In this document: positions 51,831 to 63,163 of the stretch, piece by piece
How positions within the stretch are numbered: the stretch's first letter is position 1
Layout: every line of letters starts with the position of its first letter
From: Colias croceus
Taxonomy: Eukaryota > Arthropoda > Insecta > Lepidoptera > Pieridae
Assembly: GCF_905220415.1 (NCBI RefSeq)
Contig: NC_059544.1
Span: 3,040,501 to 3,104,500, forward strand
Direction: 5' to 3'
Length of the DNA: 64,000 nucleotides
Made by a program: the position numbers and the translations under genes
The notes under the pieces: generated by a model
What the model was told of the DNA's origin: nothing
Seen by the model: only the letters and a program-made list of their open reading frames with translations
Databases searched by the model: none

Positions 51831-52198
51831 TGCGATTCAATTTGTAAGTATTGTTGTACTTACTCTAATTGTTTGGTTTCTTCCTCGGAGATAAAATGTT
51901 GAGATTCTATAAATTTATAAATTTATTAATATGTTGAGATTCATAAATTGTTTCAAGGGGGATATCATAAAATCTAATTACAAACTTCTTAGCTAAATGA
52001 TTACCTTGTAATCATTTAGCTAAGAAGATTTCAACAAAAATAATTTTGTAATTAGATTTTATGATATCCCCCTTGAAACAATTTATGAATCTCAACATAT
52101 TAATAAATTTATAAATTTATAGAATCTCAACATTTTATCTCCGAGGAAGAAACCAAACAATTAGAGTAAGTACAACAATACTTACAAATTGAATCGCA
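51831..52198. repeat. Near-perfect 368-bp palindrome
   Basis: TGCGATTCAATTTGTAAGTA at the left is matched by its reverse complement ending at 52198. The match runs inward through AGATAAAATGTTGAGATTCT, CAAGGGGGATATCATAAAAT and TTCTTAGCTAAATGATTAC. The right arm has about 18 extra bases (around 52033-52052). Centre near 52010. It could be a MITE or a recent inverted duplication. Confidence 0.9.
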
Positions 52199-52790
52199 CC
52201 ATACAACTTGATCACATTACTTTATAGTGAAATACGTTTGATAATCAAAACAATATGTATTTTTTTTAATTCAACGAAAATAATGAGTGTATAGAAATGG
52301 ATACTCATCAAAAAAATGTTTCCTTCAATTTTCAGATACCTAACAAATAATACGTCATACGATCCGTCCGAGGCCGTCTACACTATCGTGATTGTTTCTA
52401 CTCGCTCAACGCTGGCCAATGTGAAGAGGGCCCATTAAACTTTACATTGACCAAAGAAAAAGTACAATATAGACTATCTAAATACGCAAACAAACCTACA
52501 TTTACCATTTACCAGAGAAATCTACCTCCAAAACTCTATAATACCGTTCCCACAAACTGCTCCAATCAATTCTATATTATAATTGCCCATAAGTCCATAA
52601 GTTTTAAGCCAGCTCAAAGTTTGAATTCCATAAAATGACTTTGAAGGGCACCTCTCTGCTTGGTTTATTTATAATAATTTAATAATATCAACATAACTAT
52701 AACTACACATTTTTCTTCTCAATAATAGAAATTTAATTATTTATACATAGTACTTTCTAGTGTTTGATTTTACGCGAGTATTATACATTT

Positions 52791-52940
52791 AGAAATTAAA
52801 GACTTTTTAACGGATTTTAAATGCGATTTATTCATTCCAGTCTCCCCGTGACCACGCTCGCTGTAAAGTGTTCGAAACGTCGGGAAAATAATATAATGAA
52901 TAAATCGCGTTTAAAATTCGTTAAAAAGTCTTTAATTTCT
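52791..52940. mobile_element. 150-bp palindromic MITE
   Basis: The arms start AGAAATTAAAGACTTTTTAA and end with the inverted match at 52940, about 46 bp each. The unpaired centre has CCCCGTGACCACGCTCGCTG. A TATTTATACATAG direct repeat occurs at 52738-52750 and 52943-52955, so the inserted unit may be larger on the left. Confidence 0.8.
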
Positions 52941-54259
52941 ATATTTATACATAGGTAGTAAAACTTACTCTATGCACGAATATTCGGCTGCATCAAAAGT
53001 GATTTAGGTCTTAATACTGGGACCTTTCCACTGCTTGATGATAATGTCCCTGACAGTCTATTTGACACTTTGTAAATTCGTATACAATAAATTACATATT
53101 ATGTGTCATTTTGACAGACAGATAAGTTAAACGGAACACGGAAATTGTGAAATCGGCCCTTAATTTATATGATATTAATTTCCTTGTATAAGATAATATT
53201 ATTATTTTTCAAAGTCAAACTTTTATTTATTCAATAAGACTTCTTCTCGAACCTCAAATCGGCATAATATAGATTTATCATTTACCACCAGTATTTGATT
53301 GTATATAAGTCTTGTGCAAGTTTCGAAGAAATCAGTCCCGTGTCCCGTAGTATAAGTATTTCAGTATACCTACAAAACTTTGGTATGTTTAACTAAACAA
53401 TCATAAATCTATATTTACTCACAGACGATATAAGGAAGAATAGAGTTGTAAAGTTATCGAAATGAACGCGCTAATGACCTTGTTTCCATTGTGAAGCAAA
53501 AATTGGCAATGGACGTCGGACATACATAGCCAAGTTCCCGGAGCGGTTTTTAATTTTCTCTCTTTCAAATGGAACTTGGAAGCAGGCCAACACACACAGT
53601 TTCTTCTCAAACTGAATCTCGAGTTTGATTAATCAAAACTTAATTGTTGAGTAATTATTGATATTTTTTGATTTATTGTTACTCTATCGATTAGATAATT
53701 ATTGATGAAGAAAATTTTTAAAGATTAAGAAAAGATCTGTTTATGAAATTCTTACTTTAGCACAATTAAAACAACTCATCTAAACATTACTATTACTCTA
53801 TTGTACTTAAAACGGATCAGAATAAAAATAAATTAACGAAAAGCAATGGCAATTTACTTTCATTATTTTCATATTTCTTAGTCACTTTCAACCCAAATGA
53901 CGGTCATAATTATCTAAATGTACTTTACTGGATAATGTATTAGAGTAGGTACTTAACATTTTGTAACGAGTTCACAAAGAATATTGCAGCGGTGCTTGAA
54001 TGTATATTTTGAGGGGAACTGTGTTGAATAAAAATCCTCCTTATCGCAGAGTTCTTACGCATTTTTTTTTTTGATTATTTTCCTAATGAATAAATAGTAT
54101 TTCCAAGAGCGTTATACACAGGTATAATTTAGAAGTAAAACGATCGCTTTGGAATTTGGTAATGAGGAAATATTAGCATTAATGTTTCAACACATCTTTT
54201 GTCTAAACGTGTCAAGAAACGGTAAGTAATAATGATAATTAATTAACGTATCATCTTAA

Positions 54260-55574
54260 CACTACAGTGCACGCGCGTTCTACTATAGTAGAACGCACTT
54301 ACTTATTTTACCGCCATTCATTCATTCTTACACCTAACCCCCCCGGCTCCCAGATAAGCTAAGTCGACAAAATTGCCTAACGGATTACTATGGCACATAC
54401 TTGCAACGTACGCGTATGTTCCTGTTATGACGTGTCAAAGTTCGGCTTCTACTATAGTAGTACATGCGAGTATTGGTGTAACAAAACTGAAGGTAAGTAA
54501 AACTTTCTTTTTTGGGTTTTTTAAATTATTATCAATGGACATTGGATGATTTAAATTTTCAAATTTAACTATGTACAGTTGCATTACTATTTCGTGTATC
54601 ATGATGTATTTAATAATTAATATTTCTTTGCTTTAGCGAAAAAATGGACCCCGTATTGGAAGCGCGCGAGACCCAATGGCTGAACGAAGAATTAGAGGAC
54701 ATGGAAGTGATCCAAAGTTACTCGGACGATGGGGAAGTATATGTACAACCAATGGAACAGGAAGATAGTAATCAGATGCAGAAAGCTGTAAGTGAAAATC
54801 ATGCATCTGCATGCATGAAGATGACACGCCTCTTTCTGAACTTGTCCAAAACAATACACGTGATGACTTTTATGTGGAACACGCTGGAGTAAAACATGTC
54901 CTTCAGCAACCCGGGCAAGATCTCAAAACATCCGATTCAGACCTCCAGGGCCAAAAGGTGCCGCAAGAAACGCTGAAACACCGTTATCTTGTTTTGAACT
55001 ATTTTTTGATGAAAATATTTTCGAAATCCTAGTTAATTGCACGAATATTTACATTGATAAAATACAGAACCGATACAAGAGAGAAAGAGATGCAAAGAGA
55101 ACTGATTTGGTTGAAATGAAGGCATTTATTGCATTTTTGCTCGGCATTGAAGTCTCACGTTCGGGTCGGCGTAATCTCAATGATGAGCTCGAAATCGGTC
55201 CACAAAAAAATGGTGTAAGCGATGTGCCAGATGGATTTGTCCTGATCACCAAGTTGTGGTCTGTATTGAATGTCGAGATGATGGCCAATAAGTCGGTCAT
55301 CGCTTATTAGAAGTTCTTTTTTTTTGAGCTGATCTCCAACTTGCCAAAAATGTTGATTATTTTCTTGATCTCATAATTTGATCCTAATTTGAATTATATG
55401 CTATTATAATTTTATTTTTTTCTATAATTATTTGTTACAATAATTAAAAGTTTAATATTACTGAGTATTATCATTTCAGGACCACCCATTTTTTTAATAT
55501 TTCAAATACAGTTTTCTACTATGGTAGAGCACGCGAGCAACCATGTAAAAAAAAAGGGCGCGTGCGCTGTAGTG
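54260..55574 (+). mobile_element. piggyBac-type derivative, about 1.3 kb, flanked by TTAA
   Basis: TTAA at 54256-54259 and 55575-55578 flank inverted ends CACTACAGTGCACGCGC (left) and, reversed, CACTACAGCGCACGCGC (right), 16 of 17 identical. TTAA targeting is the mark of piggyBac elements. An 18-bp perfect palindrome GTTCTACTATAGTAGAAC lies at 54277-54294, with related copies at 54447-54463 and 55514-55528. It contains a broken transposase and cannot move itself. Confidence 0.9.
54644..55310 (+). pseudogene. Frameshifted, internally deleted piggyBac transposase
   Basis: The start at 54644 (MDPVLEARETQWLNEELEDM) is acidic, like piggyBac N-termini. The frame shifts near 54805 (EDDTPLSELVQ...) and again near 54950. 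The third frame then reads PLSCFELFFDENIFEILVNC, TNIYIDKIQNRYKRE and LVEMKAFIAFLLGIEVSRSG, which match the conserved region before the catalytic core of piggyBac transposases. The Asp-containing core is deleted; a short unrelated-looking stretch ends at the TAG at 55308-55310. Compared with a full transposase of about 500-600 residues, roughly half is lost. Confidence 0.8.
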
Positions 55575-55755
55575 TTAAGTATATCATATTATAATACCTA
55601 ATGGAAGACGATAAGACATTTCTTTGAAAGTATCTAAATGAATTCTCAGTTTTGCTAAGAACTACAAAAATATGCCTAAGATTTTATATTTTTTGGTTTT
55701 TATGGCATTCAAATGCTTTATAAATATAAATTTATAAAGAATAGAAAAAATTCGA

Positions 55756-55830
55756 TCACGAGGCGGGACTTGAACCCGCATCCTTCGCGCCATTCCGGGG
55801 CGGATGCCTAACCAACTCAGCCACTCGTGA
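55756..55830 (-). ncRNA. tRNA-like sequence, copy 1
   Basis: 75 nt. The acceptor stem TCACGAG/CTCGTGA pairs fully, and the T arm GCGGG-TTCAAGT-CCCGC pairs fully. The A box TGGCTGAGTTGG and B box GGTTCAAGTCC fit polymerase III consensus. The anticodon arm is irregular: the best stem gives loop CCGGAAT without the expected U33, so no anticodon is assigned. It could be a tRNA-derived SINE head or tRNA pseudogene. No CCA is encoded, as normal for eukaryotes. Confidence 0.55.
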
Positions 55831-56063
55831 CCCGCCCGAGTAATCGAATTTATTCTATCCTTTCAGTTTTATGTGTCTTAAGGGACACACCGCGCGCCAT
55901 CTATTGAGATGATTTAACAACCATCTCAACCAATATGAAGCACTTTTCAGTGAATACAATATTGTAACGATGGAACACGACCTTTTCTTGAATTTATATT
56001 TTTTTGGTTTTTATGGCATTCAAATGCTTTATAAATATAAAATAAAGAATAGAAAAAATTCGA

Positions 56064-56138
56064 TCACGAGGCGGGACTTGAACCCGCATCCTTCGCGCCA
56101 TTCCGGGGCGGATGCCTAACCAACTCAGCCACTCGTGA
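56064..56138 (-). ncRNA. tRNA-like sequence, copy 2
   Basis: Identical in sequence to copy 1 over the 75 nt, in the second tandem unit. Confidence 0.55.
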
Positions 56139-56367
56139 CCCGCCCGAGTAATCGAATTTATTCTATCCTTTCAGTTTTATGTGTCTTAAGGGACACACCG
56201 CGCGCCATCTATTGAGATGATTTAACAACCATCTCAACCAATATGAAGCACTTTTCAGTGAATACAATATTGTAACGATGGAACACGACCTTTTCTTGAA
56301 TTTATTTTTTGGTTTTTATGGCATTCAAATGCTTTATAAATATAAATTTATAAAGAATAGAAAATAG

Positions 56368-56442
56368 AGAAGAGTGGCTGAGTTGGTTAGGCATCCGCCC
56401 CGGAATGGCGCGAAGGATGCGGGTTCAAGTCCCGCCTCGTGA
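56368..56442 (+). ncRNA. tRNA-like sequence, copy 3 (inverted, broken acceptor stem)
   Basis: Same T arm and A/B boxes as copies 1 and 2 but on the plus strand. Its first seven bases are AGAAGAG instead of TCACGAG, so the acceptor stem no longer pairs with CTCGTGA. It is flanked by AAAGAATAGAAAA and TTTTTTCTATTCTTT, an inverted pair. Confidence 0.5.
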
Positions 56443-57159
56443 TCGAATTTTTTCTATTCTTTATAAATTTATATGCCTAAGATGTTTTTTGTAAAATTTG
56501 GTAGAAGTTTTCCCTAAACTAAAGGGAAAAGTTCAAAAGGAAAGTAATGGATTATATACAATTGATATTGATCTAAATGTTTAAAATATAAAGCTTTTAC
56601 GTGATCCCAAATCTTTCCGCTAAAAATACTCTGTAATATATTACATATTATAGAGATAAATATTATAGAGATCTCTTGATTGTTCACTTGTGTGTTCGAA
56701 TAAATATAATGAAAATGCTTACCTTGTCCTTCGTCCATACTAAATATAAAACCAAACTTTGTCTAAAATAAACTGCTTTACTTTGGTTGAAATGTTTCTT
56801 TTCAAATAGATATCGATGACACCCTGGATCATTATTCTGTCATGCATCGGTGCAGATTTAGATCGTAAAACCTTTCAACTGGGCGAAATCCCACTATATT
56901 TGTATTTAATACGTACTTTTTATTTCAAAGGAATTCACTGCTTTTAAAAGGTGACCTGAATAAAAGTATACTATATTATCGGATGCAAATGGAGTCCGAA
57001 TTTGATGTACGAAAAGAAATGTTTGACTTTATATTTGCGAATTTTAAAATTGCTTAAACTAATTCGTAGGAAATGTTATGTGAATACTCAAATGAGTTAA
57101 AACGTAGTTAAATTTAAAGGACGTGAAACATAAGAACGATAAACATTACCGTCTTTACC

Positions 57160-57240
57160 AAAGGGGCACAGGGGGCCAGTGCCCAGGGCCCCCCATCGTC
57201 TGGGGGCCCCCCTGGAGGAGATAACAGACAATTTTTCTCA
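57160..57240. repeat. GC-rich repeat fragment with GGGGCCCC-type inverted motif
   Basis: CAGGGGGCCAGTGCCCAGGG followed by CCCCCCATCGTCTGGGGGCC is very unlike the AT-rich flanks. Such ends occur in some DNA transposons, possibly hAT (uncertain). It lies just outside the RTE target site. Confidence 0.35.
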
Positions 57241-57284
57241 CATAAATCTCAAAATATTTTATTAAAAAGCAATACACTTTTCTA

Positions 57285-57704
57285 GTATATGCTCCCACCG
57301 GACAAGCAAACGACGAAGTAGTAGAAGAATTTTACAAAGAACTTGAATTAACTATAGACAAAATACCTAGAAGAGAGCTATTACTCGTATTAGGAGAATT
57401 TAATGCAAAAGTTGGTAATACTGCTATGGATGATGGTATACGGAATATCGTTGGGAAATATGGCCTGGGCACTAGAAATAAAAGAGGTGAACGCCTTATC
57501 GAATTTGCTGCTAACAACAGTTTTACCATAATGAATACTACTTTTAAGCAACATCCACGGCGCCTTTATACTTGGATTTCTCCAGGCGATAGATGTCGTA
57601 ATCAAATTGATTATATATTGATTAGATCGCGATGGAGAAGTTCTATTACCAATACATACACATTACCAAGTGCTGACTGTCATTCTGACCATCAACTATC
57701 TTAG
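57285..57704 (+). pseudogene. RTE endonuclease (APE) C-terminal part
   Basis: 139 codons from VYAPTGQANDEVVEEFYKEL through LLLVLGEFNAKVGN (the DFNA-type motif, with D replaced by E), RNQIDYILI and SADCHSDHQLS, then TAG. The conserved IDYIL and SDH motifs of AP-like endonucleases are visible. The N-terminal third is missing by truncation. An apparent one-base insertion at about 57695-57700 moves the reading frame out of register with the reverse transcriptase, so the original single ORF is split. Confidence 0.85.
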
Positions 57705-57705
57705 A

Positions 57706-59844
57706 GTAAAACTTCAAAAGGCAAGACATGCAAATACAACTAAAAGAATTCAAATAAATGACCCAAGTGCTCTCAAAACATCAATCGAAAGCAAGCACTC
57801 TACGTGGCGCACTGATAGCAAGAATAAAGATGCCAATTCAATGTGGATTTCTGCAAAGAATTACATACTAGAGGCACTGTCAGAATCTCAACAACAAAAG
57901 GTAACACACAAGAAGCAACACTGGATGACACCACAGACATGGCAATTAATAGAGGAACGACGACTACTCAAAAGCAGGGGAGCTAGTAGTTTAGAGCTCA
58001 ATGCCAGAAGATCGGCAATTCAATCTTCTTGTAGAAGGTATCGCAATAGTGCTTTGACAAAGATATGTGAAGAACTTGAACAGCACTCAGATAAACTACA
58101 AACGAAAGAGCTGCACGATAAGGTGCGATACCTAACACGCCAATTTAGACCTAAGACATGGGCGATAGAAAATTCTGACGGTCAAATGGTAACGGAGATA
58201 AATGACATAGTGAATATATGGAAACAATACTGCGTGTCCCTTTTCGCTAATCACTCCAGATTGACTAGTACAACATATGAGATAAATCTCATTGCTGACC
58301 GAGAGCCTGATATCTTACGAGACGAAGTGCGAGCAGGGATACGACATCTAAAGAACAATAAAGCCACTGGAGTAGACGAAATACCTATAGAGGTATTCAA
58401 AGCTATGGGGGAAACTGGGGTCGACCTTTTGCATAACATCTGTTGCAAAATATGGGAATCTGGAAGATGGCCAGACGACTGGTTTAAATCGATATTTAAA
58501 CCCTTACATAAAAAAGGATCTACAAAGAAATGCAATAATTACAGGCTCATTTCTCTCATATCGCACGCAAGTAAGGTCTTACTCCATATTCTAAACAAAA
58601 GACTGCAGTCCTATCTTAACTGTCAAATCGCACCTGAACAAGCAGGCTTCGTGAAGGGAAAAGGTACACGTGAACAAATACTTGTACTTCGGCAAATTAT
58701 CGAGAAATCGAGAGAATTTAACTCACCTCTTTTTGTTTGCTTTATAGATTTCCATAAAGCGTTTGACACAGTCAATTGGAAGTACCTTTGGCAGATTCTG
58801 TTGGAAATGGGGGTTCCAAGACATCTTGTAGTTCTGGTGCAACGTCTGTATGAGGATGGCAAAGCAGTAGTAAAGGTAGATGATGTGCTCTCAGACTCTT
58901 TCAAAACTGAGCGTGGAGTTCGCCAGGGATGTTTGTTATCACCTTTGCTGTTCAATATTTATACAGAATACATAATGAGAATTGTCCTGGATGGGTGGAA
59001 TGGAGACATATCAATAGGTGGTCGTGTGATAAATAACTTAAGATACGCTGATGATACTACGATTCTTGCTCAAACAAAACAAGAACTGGAAGAACTCTTG
59101 AGTCGTCTAGAAACAACAAGCCTGCAATTCGGTTTGACACTCAACAGAAACAAGACGAAGGTCATGATAATTGATCGAACTGGACAGGAAAATGAAGGAC
59201 CACTTTATGTTGCTAATTGTGAAGTGGTATACAGCTACATATACCTCGGATCCACTATTACCAACACAGGAGGATGTGAAGAAGAAATTGGACGTAGATG
59301 CGCTATCACAAGATCTGCAGTAGAAAAACTAAATAAAATCTGGAAGGACAGGCGCATCACCAAGAACACAAAAGTGCGCCTAATGAAATGTCTGGTATTT
59401 CCTATCTTTCTATATGGTGCGGAAACCTGGTCGCTCAAAATGCAGAATCGCCGAAAAATTGATGCCCTGGAGATGTGGTGTAGGAGGCGGATGCTGAAAA
59501 TACCGTGGACGTCGTTCCGAACCAACGTCTCGATACTCAAGGAACTAAACATCGAAAATAGGCTTTTGTCGATTGTGCAGATGCGAATTTTGAAGTTCTT
59601 TGGCCACATCACCAGAAATGAGGATTCCTTGGAGAGACTTGTGGTGCAGGGACAAATTGAGGGCAAAAGATCACGGGGCCGCTCACCTACACGTTGGACC
59701 GACCTTATCGGTAAAACGACCCAGTCCAGCCTGGTAGAATGTGCTCGCAATGCTACCGATCGTGAGAAATGGAGACGTATTGTTGGACAGGGAGCGAACA
59801 AAGAAGTGACCACATCTAACAGGAATAGAGCACCATCACCATAA
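57706..59844 (+). pseudogene. RTE reverse transcriptase part, long open frame but cut off from its endonuclease
   Basis: The open frame runs to the TAA at 59844; its first ATG at 57670 lies in the endonuclease region in the wrong frame, so homologous sequence starts near LRVKLQKARH at about 57706. Reverse transcriptase motifs: PEQAGFVKGKGTREQI, CFIDFHKAFDTVNW (catalytic Asp at codon 58747-58749), RGVRQGCLLSPLLFNIY, LRYADDTTIL (YADD at 59044-59055) and YLGSTITNTGG. The C-terminal part has YGAETWSLK, RRRMLKIPW and ILKFFGHITRN, typical of RTE/BovB-like proteins. There are no stops across about 710 codons, which indicates a fairly young insertion. In full-length relatives endonuclease and RT form one polyprotein. 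Confidence 0.9.
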
Positions 59845-59984
59845 CCACAACCACTCTGTCAAAAGTGTACGGCTAAGAAGAAGACACTTTTCTCGTTGCC
59901 AGAACGTCAGATCATTTTCAGATTTATTCGAATCAAAACATCTATGTAAAGGAATAATTCGAGTGATTCGAACACCATTATAAT

Positions 59985-60676
<692 letters not shown>

Positions 60677-60849
60677 AAATTCAAATTCAAACACAAACAC
60701 ACACAAATTCAAGTTCGAATAAGAACGGTTTTTTCAAAGGTGCGGTGCGAGCTCGTGCGGCGCGGTCCGAGCGCGTCCGTGTCATCACAGACCGACAGGT
60801 CACAACTTGTTCATACGCTGCCGCGAGTAGTAGTGTTTTGGTTGCGAAA

Positions 60850-60978
60850 ATGGAGTGGACGAACGAACTTATTTTTGAATTTTTGAATCTTTATCAAAAT
60901 GAACCAACTTTATGGAATTCTTCAGCGCCAGAACATAAAAATAAAACCGATGCATACGATGCATGGAACCGCATCTGA
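60850..60978 (+). pseudogene. MADF-domain N-terminal fragment (42 aa), probably from a DNA transposon
   Basis: MEWTNELIFEFLNLYQNEPT then LWNSSAPEHKNKTDAYDAWN and RI, stop TGA. This fits the start of a MADF (Myb/SANT-like) DNA-binding domain, usually about 85 residues, so half is missing. The GC-rich flanks before (60740-60800) and after (61075-61200, with two copies of a GACCGTGGGA motif) look like transposon ends. MADF proteins accompany transposases in PIF/Harbinger elements, but also exist as host genes. The open frame upstream of the ATG is incidental. Confidence 0.6.
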
Positions 60979-62167
60979 CAATTGCTAATTAATAACACAG
61001 CCGCAGCTGCGGCAACGATACGTGCTCGTTCACTTTGCATTTTGAAATGAAGATAAATACGAAACTATACAGACCGATCCGCACTATCACGGACCGTGGG
61101 ATGAGCCCTGTCTGCGGTGCGTTGCCGTCCGTAGTCGTCGGCTGTGCGTGTAGATCCGTAGAATCGCAGACCGTGGGAAGCCACCTTAAGACGGCCCTGA
61201 CGATAAATACAAAACATATTATCTACATAAAAATAACTAAATGCAGCGGTTGTGCGTAAAAAATTCAAAATTAGGAAGTTAGGAAATCCCTACATTACTA
61301 AAAAGTGAGCGCAAGTAATATGAGCCTTTTAAATTAAGATATTACTTAAGGCAAAGTCAATATATGAAGGATTTCATATTTATTATAAAGATATAAGACC
61401 AATTTCTCTTATAACGTAACAAGCATAACATTAGCATAAATGCATGCCGCTTTAGGTGCTGCGCAGTCGTAGTTATGCTAATAAATGAGTCTGAAACCAT
61501 AGGATTTTGGGACCTTATGTTAATCCTTGAATTCGAAATTTAATGGAAAATACGGTATTAAAGCCACGGCTACACTTGCCAAGAATTAATTTGGTGTGTT
61601 TAGTTGTAAGAGTCAATGTTTTTATTTTGTGTGTTCTTTCGTGTAAAGCACGCGGTAAGAATATTTATCCCACCAAAAACATAAATGTAAAAATTGGAGC
61701 CGAGTTCAATCGTTGACTTAATTTGCCAAAAAAAGAAATGAGATCTAAATGTGTGCCAAGTTCTGCAGACAGTCCAGAAATTTATTTACAAAGATGTATT
61801 AAGTTCTTAGGTTGAATGAAAACTCAATTGTTTTATTTTCCCTTAGAGAACAATGTTTATTCCAAAATATAACTTTTTTAATTTGAATAATATAATTATT
61901 TTCACAAAGCAAACAACTAATGACCTATTGAACCCCATAATTTGATGAGGCTAGTTTTTAGAACCTCACAAAATATAAACAGTATGTAAAAAACGGCTGC
62001 TGCTCGCCAGTTCTCTTCGCTTGAACTCGGCTTGACACGCTGCCGCGTGTCTAGATAACGAACGTTTCAAAATTATTTATATCGTTATTTCAAAATCTTT
62101 CCAATTCTAATCAGCAAATCATTACTAGAGTGACAGACCTCATTTTACTTACAATCACAATGAACTT

Positions 62168-62278
62168 TTAAGCTATTGCATAGCTTCTATCGCGGGCCTT
62201 GAGCGCGGAGGTGTGGCTTGAAAGCATGCTATGCAATAGCTTTACCGCGGCAGTGTAAATGAGTGCCACACGTCGTTT
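62168..62278 (-). repeat. Repeat with inverted AAGCTATTGCATAGC ends (copy 3, internally deleted)
   Basis: Reverse-oriented relative with ends at 62170-62184 and 62228-62242 and a much shortened interior. The flank GAGTGCCACACGTCG corresponds to the segment preceding copy 1. Confidence 0.7.
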
Positions 62279-62291
62279 TTTTATTGTAGAT

Positions 62292-62362
62292 AAGGAAGAG
62301 CTTGACCACAATCGCGCCTGATGGAAAGCTAAGATGTGGTCTAAGATGGTACGTGCTTTCCT
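62292..62362 (+). repeat. Interspersed repeat fragment (copy 2)
   Basis: Diverged relative of 4434-4512, with CGCCTGATGGAAAGCTAAG and CTAAGATGGTACGTGCTTTC in the same order. Confidence 0.5.
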
Positions 62363-62992
62363 AGTAGGTACCGGTTCACTCTTCGTTTACTACTTATAAT
62401 ATTCCATATTATAATATTCCCTTTATAAGGAACGTTGCTAAATTCCATCTATTGCTTGGAACCATTATTTAAGAGAGGAGAGGTATTATAATAGTTTGCA
62501 TATTATCCAAGATTATTCACATAGAAATCCTTATATTGCTTGTTATCGCTGTAGATAACTAAATTTCAAATTAGACCGTCTATTTATTGACATTGAATAA
62601 TTAACTAAAACTAGAACCAACTTGTTTAATATTTGAATATCTTCGGGTGTAATATACCCAGGTATGTATATTTGGTATTTGATTGTATCAAGATTAAGAT
62701 TAAGTGTTAAATACTTGATTATGGTAAGCAAATTATATATGTATTATGTATCTACGTGTTTGTTGTAGGCACACAGTTGTATTACGATATTTGAACAATA
62801 AATACTTCATTATCAGTCAAAAAGTTGTATAAATAGACAAATCAAATCAATTTAAAAAATAAAATAATAATAAAATAATAAAATAATAATAATAAAATAA
62901 TATCAAATTTTGTTTTAAAACGTTTCAAATGAATGTATATAAATATTAGGAAAACACGTTCATAAAATAAAACAAGACAATACTTCAATAAG

Positions 62993-62998
62993 TTTATT
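62993..62998 (-). terminator. Polyadenylation signal after the 63086-63163 exon
   Basis: Minus-strand AATAAA in an otherwise AT-rich 3' flank, about 90 nt after the putative stop. Confidence 0.4.
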
Positions 62999-63085
62999 GG
63001 ATTTGTGTTACAATAATTAATTAATTTAGAATCGGTGCATAAATCAAAACATTGTATAAATTATATTAGGTATATAAAAAAACTT

Positions 63086-63163
63086 TTAATATAACTCAGT
63101 ACAATCTTCTACTTTCTCTTTAAACTCGTTGCAAGCGTCTGATTCCACCCAGATTTTGCAGTT
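63086..63163 (-). CDS. Probable terminal coding exon of an unidentified gene (25 aa + stop)
   Basis: Minus strand: an acceptor TTTTCAG is followed by an open stretch reading NCKIWVESDACNEFKEKVED and then CTELY, stop TAA at 63086. It has three cysteines in 25 residues and looks like the end of a small secreted or disulfide-rich protein. I do not recognise the family. AATAAA at 62998-62993 about 90 nt beyond the stop supports a real 3' end. Earlier exons would lie beyond 63163 toward or past the right edge; none was found inside the window. Phase 0 is assumed because the other frames close sooner. Confidence 0.45.
   Translation of the reverse strand, partial: NCKIWVESDACNEFKEKVEDCTELY

Larger units (their letters stand above)
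49714..54255. other. Intergenic region with palindromic elements
   Basis: Outside 51831-52198 and 52791-52940 there is no supported gene. One minus-strand frame, 51126-51042 (25 codons starting MLLLFYNNKWYGEE), ends at a good donor (GGTAAGTATA) but has no partner exon that I could find. Confidence 0.5.
55690..56305 (-). repeat. Two tandem units of about 308 bp, each with a tRNA-like segment
   Basis: Both units start TTTTGGTTTTTATGGCATTC, contain a reverse-oriented tRNA-like block, then CGCGCGCCATCTATTGAGAT and end TGGAACACGACCTTTTCTTG. They are almost identical. A third partial unit, with the tRNA-like block turned round, follows at 56306-56460. Confidence 0.85.
57284..59883 (+). mobile_element. 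5'-truncated RTE-type LINE with 10-bp target duplication
   Basis: ACACTTTTCT at 57274-57283 is repeated at 59884-59893, bracketing the element. It starts inside the endonuclease domain (VYAPTGQANDEV) and ends GGCTAAGAAGAAG, like other insect RTE copies. Truncation at the 5' end with a target duplication is normal for target-primed reverse transcription. Confidence 0.9.

Noticed and set aside
59235..59813. 192-codon minus-strand frame opposite the RTE reverse transcriptase
   Set aside because: It is the antisense shadow of a clear RT reading frame and has no domain of its own.
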